This document shows positions 59,965 to 64,000 of a DNA stretch of 64,000 nt, in pieces. The stretch comes from Eulemur rufifrons (lineage: Eukaryota; Chordata; Mammalia; Primates; Lemuridae): the NCBI RefSeq assembly GCF_041146395.1, contig NC_090997.1, positions 40,837,501 through 40,901,500 of the forward strand, written 5' to 3'. The notes under the pieces are model-generated. The model ran no database searches. It saw nothing but the letters and a program-made list of their open reading frames with translations, and was not told where the DNA came from. Position numbers and translations under genes: made by a program. How positions within the stretch are numbered: position 1 is the stretch's first letter; each line of letters opens with the position of its first letter.

Positions 59965-60710
59965 TTTCCCATTACATACACTGTGTATATATGTTGTTTG
60001 TTGAATTGAACTAAATCACTAGATAATTTTTCATCTTGAAGGTGCTGAGAGACTTTGGCCTAGGTAAATAATCAAGTGTTTCCATGATGCCCTTACCATA
60101 TAACCTCATATGTGTGTTTTCTCTTGGAGACTCCAATAGCAAATATTACAGGAGATGTGGCTGCAAAGATGGAAGAGGAAGGCAAAGGGAAAGACCTATC
60201 CAGGTTGGACCGAAGGTGAAGGAAGAGCCCAGGTGGAAGTGGATGGCATGACTTGCCCATGCCCTTTTGTGTCAATGTCTGTGGTCAAGGGCAGACATGT
60301 CAGCCTTGGATGGCCCTACAACATACTAAGTTTTTTGGCGTTATGAACTTAACCCAACTCAGAATCCAAAAGTGGCTAAAGCTAAACTCATAATTGAAGC
60401 TTTTCACAAAGTTTGTGTAAGTTATCCACTAAAATGCTTTTTTCATGTCTTTATACAGTGACCTATGAACAGACATACTATAGACAGGGGGTCTCTAGAC
60501 AGAGACGAAGAGATAGACTGTCTGGCTAAGTGGTAAGACCAGTTTGGCCAATTAATGTCACAACAAATAATCTTATGGATAAGGAGACCTAGAGTCCCAA
60601 CAGGACTCTTAAAGTTTATTTACATTCTTGGTTGTGTTACAGATTAAATCAAGCTCATTTTTTTAATGACTTTTTATTTAAGAAGTCCTTTATAGAAAGT
60701 AATCATTTTT
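59965..60710. other. Unassigned sequence
   Basis: No gene or named repeat was recognised. Two overlapping 60-63 codon frames at 60093-60346 lie on opposite strands. Confidence 0.45.
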
Positions 60711-60714
60711 ATCA

Positions 60715-60845
60715 TTTACTCAATAGTTATTGAGTGTCATTCTGTGTCAGGCCCTATGTTGGGTGCTATAAACACAAAGGGATATATAATATGCTCCCAA
60801 GAGACTCCCAGTCCAGTGAGGTAACAAACAAATAAATGCGCAGAG
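60715..60845 (-). repeat. L2 LINE 3' terminus, antisense
   Basis: The order ttactcaatagttattgagtgtcattctgtgtcaggccctatgttgggtgc, gagactcccagtccagtgag and aacaaacaaataaatg is antisense L2. Confidence 0.7.
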
Positions 60846-60849
60846 GAGA

Positions 60850-62155
60850 ACCAGATCTTTAATATCCATTCAACTCACAGTTGCTCTAGTCACATCTATT
60901 TTCCTTACAACTAAAAGAGGATATTTGCTAACTTGATAGCTTAAGCTTTTAAGATGCAAAATTGGGAAAACATGGAGAAAAAAGAGACGGGAAAAGTTAA
61001 CAAGGGATAAAAAGATGAAGAGCTAAATCAGACTACCTAAAGAGAAAGAATGAAGTAGTGAGATAAAAAGAAACATCACGTGGAACTAAAGCTGAAGACA
61101 CCATTTTGTAGGCTGGTATGTAAGTAACTCTGGAATAGAAAAGTTTATAAGGTGGAGTCCAAGAGAGCAAAAGAGAGAAAATGATTCTGATAAGAGTTAT
61201 TCTGAGGTAGAAGTTGAATCCCTTATGTTGTTTTGTTGACAGACAAAAGTAAAGTTAGAATATATCATGAAATGACTTTTGACCTGCCAGAGCGTGCTTC
61301 TTTGTGTGTGACTCTATAAAAAGACTGAGTCACATGGGGCTCCAAGATTTAGAGTGTATGTCTGGAATGCAGGTTCTATGATTGGAGAGTATAAAGGTTA
61401 CACTGAGGTTCACAGTATGGAAATGCTAACATTATTTAGCTAAGCAGAATTTTCTGAGGATGCAGTGTCCTGATTCATTATTTATTTCAATTTAGCAATA
61501 TTTTGTAACGTCAGTGGAGACTCCAGGAAGGAAGTGATACATGAATGGTTGAGCTGTGTGCTGTTGTTGTTGTTGTTGTTGTTTTTCTTAAAAATTACAA
61601 AGTATATATTCAACAGAGAAAAGACCAGAAAGGGATGGGAAGGAAAGAACAGAGCAGAAATTCAACAGCTGAATAAGGCTGGAAGAGGTAGAGAAGAACA
61701 TGGAAGTGGAAGGGGGATGGGTCTATAAGCTGGTATCTGTCATCCTCAGCTCTTATCATTAAATACTGTGATCCTGGTGACACTCAGTCAACCTCTTGGA
61801 AGAGAGAATGCTCAGTTTCATTTTCTATTCTGATGAAGAACAGGAGACTTTTGCACTATTACATTAAAGAAAAAAATGACTTACCTTTCACTATCCTCAG
61901 TAAATTTTATGTGCATTATACCTGTTATATTTTCAACAGATACAGGGTTGTTGGCTTTTTTTTTTTTTTTTAATGTGTGTGTGCTTTTTTCCCCTTTAGA
62001 GAAGTTAGGGAAACATGTTTTTGCTCCCATTCCTTCCCTAATGATACATTGTTACGGGAGTAGAATATTCTAAACCAAAGGCAGATCTACATAAAATATC
62101 ATGGCATGTACAGGAAATTACAAGTTGTTTCTTGGGGCTCCAATAGGAGATGAAT
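60850..62155. other. Unassigned sequence with (TTG)7 and T16 runs
   Basis: A (TTG)7 trinucleotide run lies at 61562-61582 and 16 T residues at 61956-61971. No gene or named repeat was recognised. Confidence 0.45.
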
Positions 62156-62159
62156 AAAC

Positions 62160-62405
62160 GCTGTATACGTAACACTTACTATGAGTCCAGGCACCAGGCT
62201 GAGTCCTCTACTTATATCATGTCACAGTCCTAATAACAGTTCTAAAGTAATCATTATTATAATCCTTATTTCATAAGCTCAGAAAAGTTAAATAACTTGC
62301 CCAAGATCACACAACTAGAAAACAATCAGTTAGAGTCAAGGTACAAATAAGCAACTAAATTCCAGAGCCAGGTATCTACCCACCTGGATACACTGCATCC
62401 TCAGA
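62160..62405 (-). repeat. MIR SINE, antisense
   Basis: The order cacttactatgagtccaggcaccaggctgagtcctctacttatatcatgtcacagtcc, aatccttatttcataagctcagaaaagttaaataacttgcccaagatcacacaactag is a well-preserved antisense MIR. Confidence 0.85.
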
Positions 62406-62409
62406 GTGC

Positions 62410-64000
62410 TGTCCAGCGAGGTCTGAGCTTTATCCTCTAGGTCTGCACTTCTCCCGCTAGAGCATGTGTGTCAGGAGTACATGAAGCCAGAGGATGCATG
62501 TGGCCATTTGCCCAGTAAATCAATGATACTCAAAGACGTATGAGAGGAAATTCCACTCATAGGTGAGAACATGTTAAAAAGTAAGAATATTGAGACATCT
62601 TATAGGAAAAAGAATTAAAGATATATTATAGATTAATATGCATAATTTTTATGAATTATAAAGGACAATCATGAGATTTCAAAAGAATGCCATGGTCATG
62701 GTCATCATTTTAGCCTATGCTCTCTTTTCCTCCAGACTTATTCATCTCTCTTTTTTTTAGTCCATTCAAGTATATTTTTTTGAAATGTTGCTTTTGGCAT
62801 GAGAGCCATGGACTGCTTCAACAGAGGTACACTGTGGTCAGGTTTACATTTAGGAAAGCTTTGTAACAGGCTAGAGAGGAACACGGGGAGACAATCAGGC
62901 TTCCCCAGTGAAACGGACACTGAGTTCATTTTTAGATAGCGTGGGTTTGAAGAGCCTGGGAATCCGCCAAGTGGCCACGTCTGTGAACACAAGTGTATGT
63001 GGATCTGGAACTCGGAAGAGAGGTCTTCCGCAAAAACCTTGTATCACCTTCTCGTACTATCAACATTCAAGATGGCGCTCCCACCTATTCTGCAGAACAC
63101 TGTTTGGTGCCGAGTAGTTACCCAAAAATATTTGTTGAATTGATGAAGTGGAAAAAAGACGGCATATACTAATAATGTGATTGATAAGACACTCTGTTAA
63201 TGCTAAACTACAAAAAGATGTTTGGAATTAAAGAACCTTTTGTATCTTTATATGTGCATATGAAAGTCATAAATATTTTATAGGGTTCATAGGGTATAGT
63301 GATATTTTTATCCCTCCAAGAAAACGACTTAAAAAAAACAAAACAGCAAGTTTCCATGTAGTCCTACTGCATTTAAAAAAAAGCTTTGGATTCAAAAACG
63401 CCAATTATTTTATATTTTTATAATGTGAAGATGTAAAGGTAAATGTTTATAAAGAGCTTTTAAATAAATCCTTCAGTCAGAGGATAACAACTGTCTCTTT
63501 ACTAATTAATCTCTGAGGGTTCTTGGCTGCCACTGCCACGCTCTTCTGCCAAAGTTTTTTACATATGTGTGATTATTTTATATGTAGGACATAAATATGA
63601 TATAGACATGTATACCTACGTATATATGTGGATATATATGTATATATATCACAAAATATGTATCTCACAGAATATGTTCTCCTGTTTTCCAGTCAAAACA
63701 TCATTTGAATGTTTATTTTCCTGCAGTGATATCTCTCAGTGGCTTCATTACTTTTTCTAATTTTAAGCTCTATAGCCACATTCCTTAAGAGACTTATTTA
63801 TTTCTGTGTTTCCTAGTTGTAGCTTTATAGATTACTAGAAGTTCTAGGGCATTTTGTTACTATAATATTGAGTTCTAACTTTATGACTCACTTTCTAGAA
63901 ATCAATTTTCTTAAGCCAGTGTCCATTTAATTTCACTGGCCATGATAATTTTGAAATAAGTTCACATATGCCCATAGATGGTACTTTAGAAACTATGATT
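62410..64000. other. Unassigned sequence; AT-alternating tract near 63560-63660
   Basis: No gene or named repeat was recognised. A stretch of alternating purine-pyrimidine, TA/TG-rich sequence lies at about 63560-63660. The window ends in AT-rich unassigned DNA. Confidence 0.45.

Overview
The window is non-coding genomic DNA from a primate, most likely a strepsirrhine (lemur, loris or galago). Two Alu elements (930-1274 minus, 57940-58277 plus) carry an extra linker between their two arms, and the 3' ends of the youngest L1 copies (10313, 29496, 55401) share one 3'UTR type. I associate both features with strepsirrhines from memory. I found no protein-coding gene, exon series, tRNA, snRNA, bacterial gene or CRISPR array. 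The open frames of about 60-240 codons are chance frames or translations of transposable elements, so this is an intergenic region or a large intron.

Layout. 0-9.8 kb: old L2 and MIR pieces, one minus-strand Alu, and much unassigned DNA. 9.8-12.9 kb: a hAT-Charlie-like DNA transposon with a decayed minus-strand transposase, split by a younger L1 inserted with a 5' inversion. 12.9-25.9 kb: L2 and MIR fragments, including a minus-strand L2 at 16.0-17.2 kb that still reads as reverse transcriptase. 25.99-31.56 kb: an old, nearly full-span L1 (L1MB-like) that has lost most of its endonuclease region and hosts a younger L1 3' end with a 9-bp target duplication. 31.73-31.86 kb: a 132-bp hAT-type miniature element with terminal inverted repeats and an imperfect 8-bp target duplication. 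31.9-33.7 kb: a repeat-poor interval that is a candidate conserved non-coding region. 33.7-45 kb: MER5, antisense L1, an LTR-like element, MIRs, an AluJ-like element and a local 116-bp direct duplication (43.03 and 44.08 kb). 45-64 kb: unassigned AT-rich DNA, MIR and L2 pieces, a MaLR-type LTR, a tiny double-ended L1 insertion with a perfect 16-bp target duplication, an L1M 3' end and a young strepsirrhine Alu with a perfect 17-bp target duplication.

No genes act together here. The information is in the layering of mobile elements: old L2, MIR, L1M, Charlie and MaLR copies overlain by lineage-specific L1 and Alu copies. I saw no undescribed functional system. The best leads are the miniature hAT element, the two inverted L1 insertions, the local duplication pair, and the repeat-poor block at 31.9-32.4 kb. 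Family names come from recalled consensus sequences, not from a database search.
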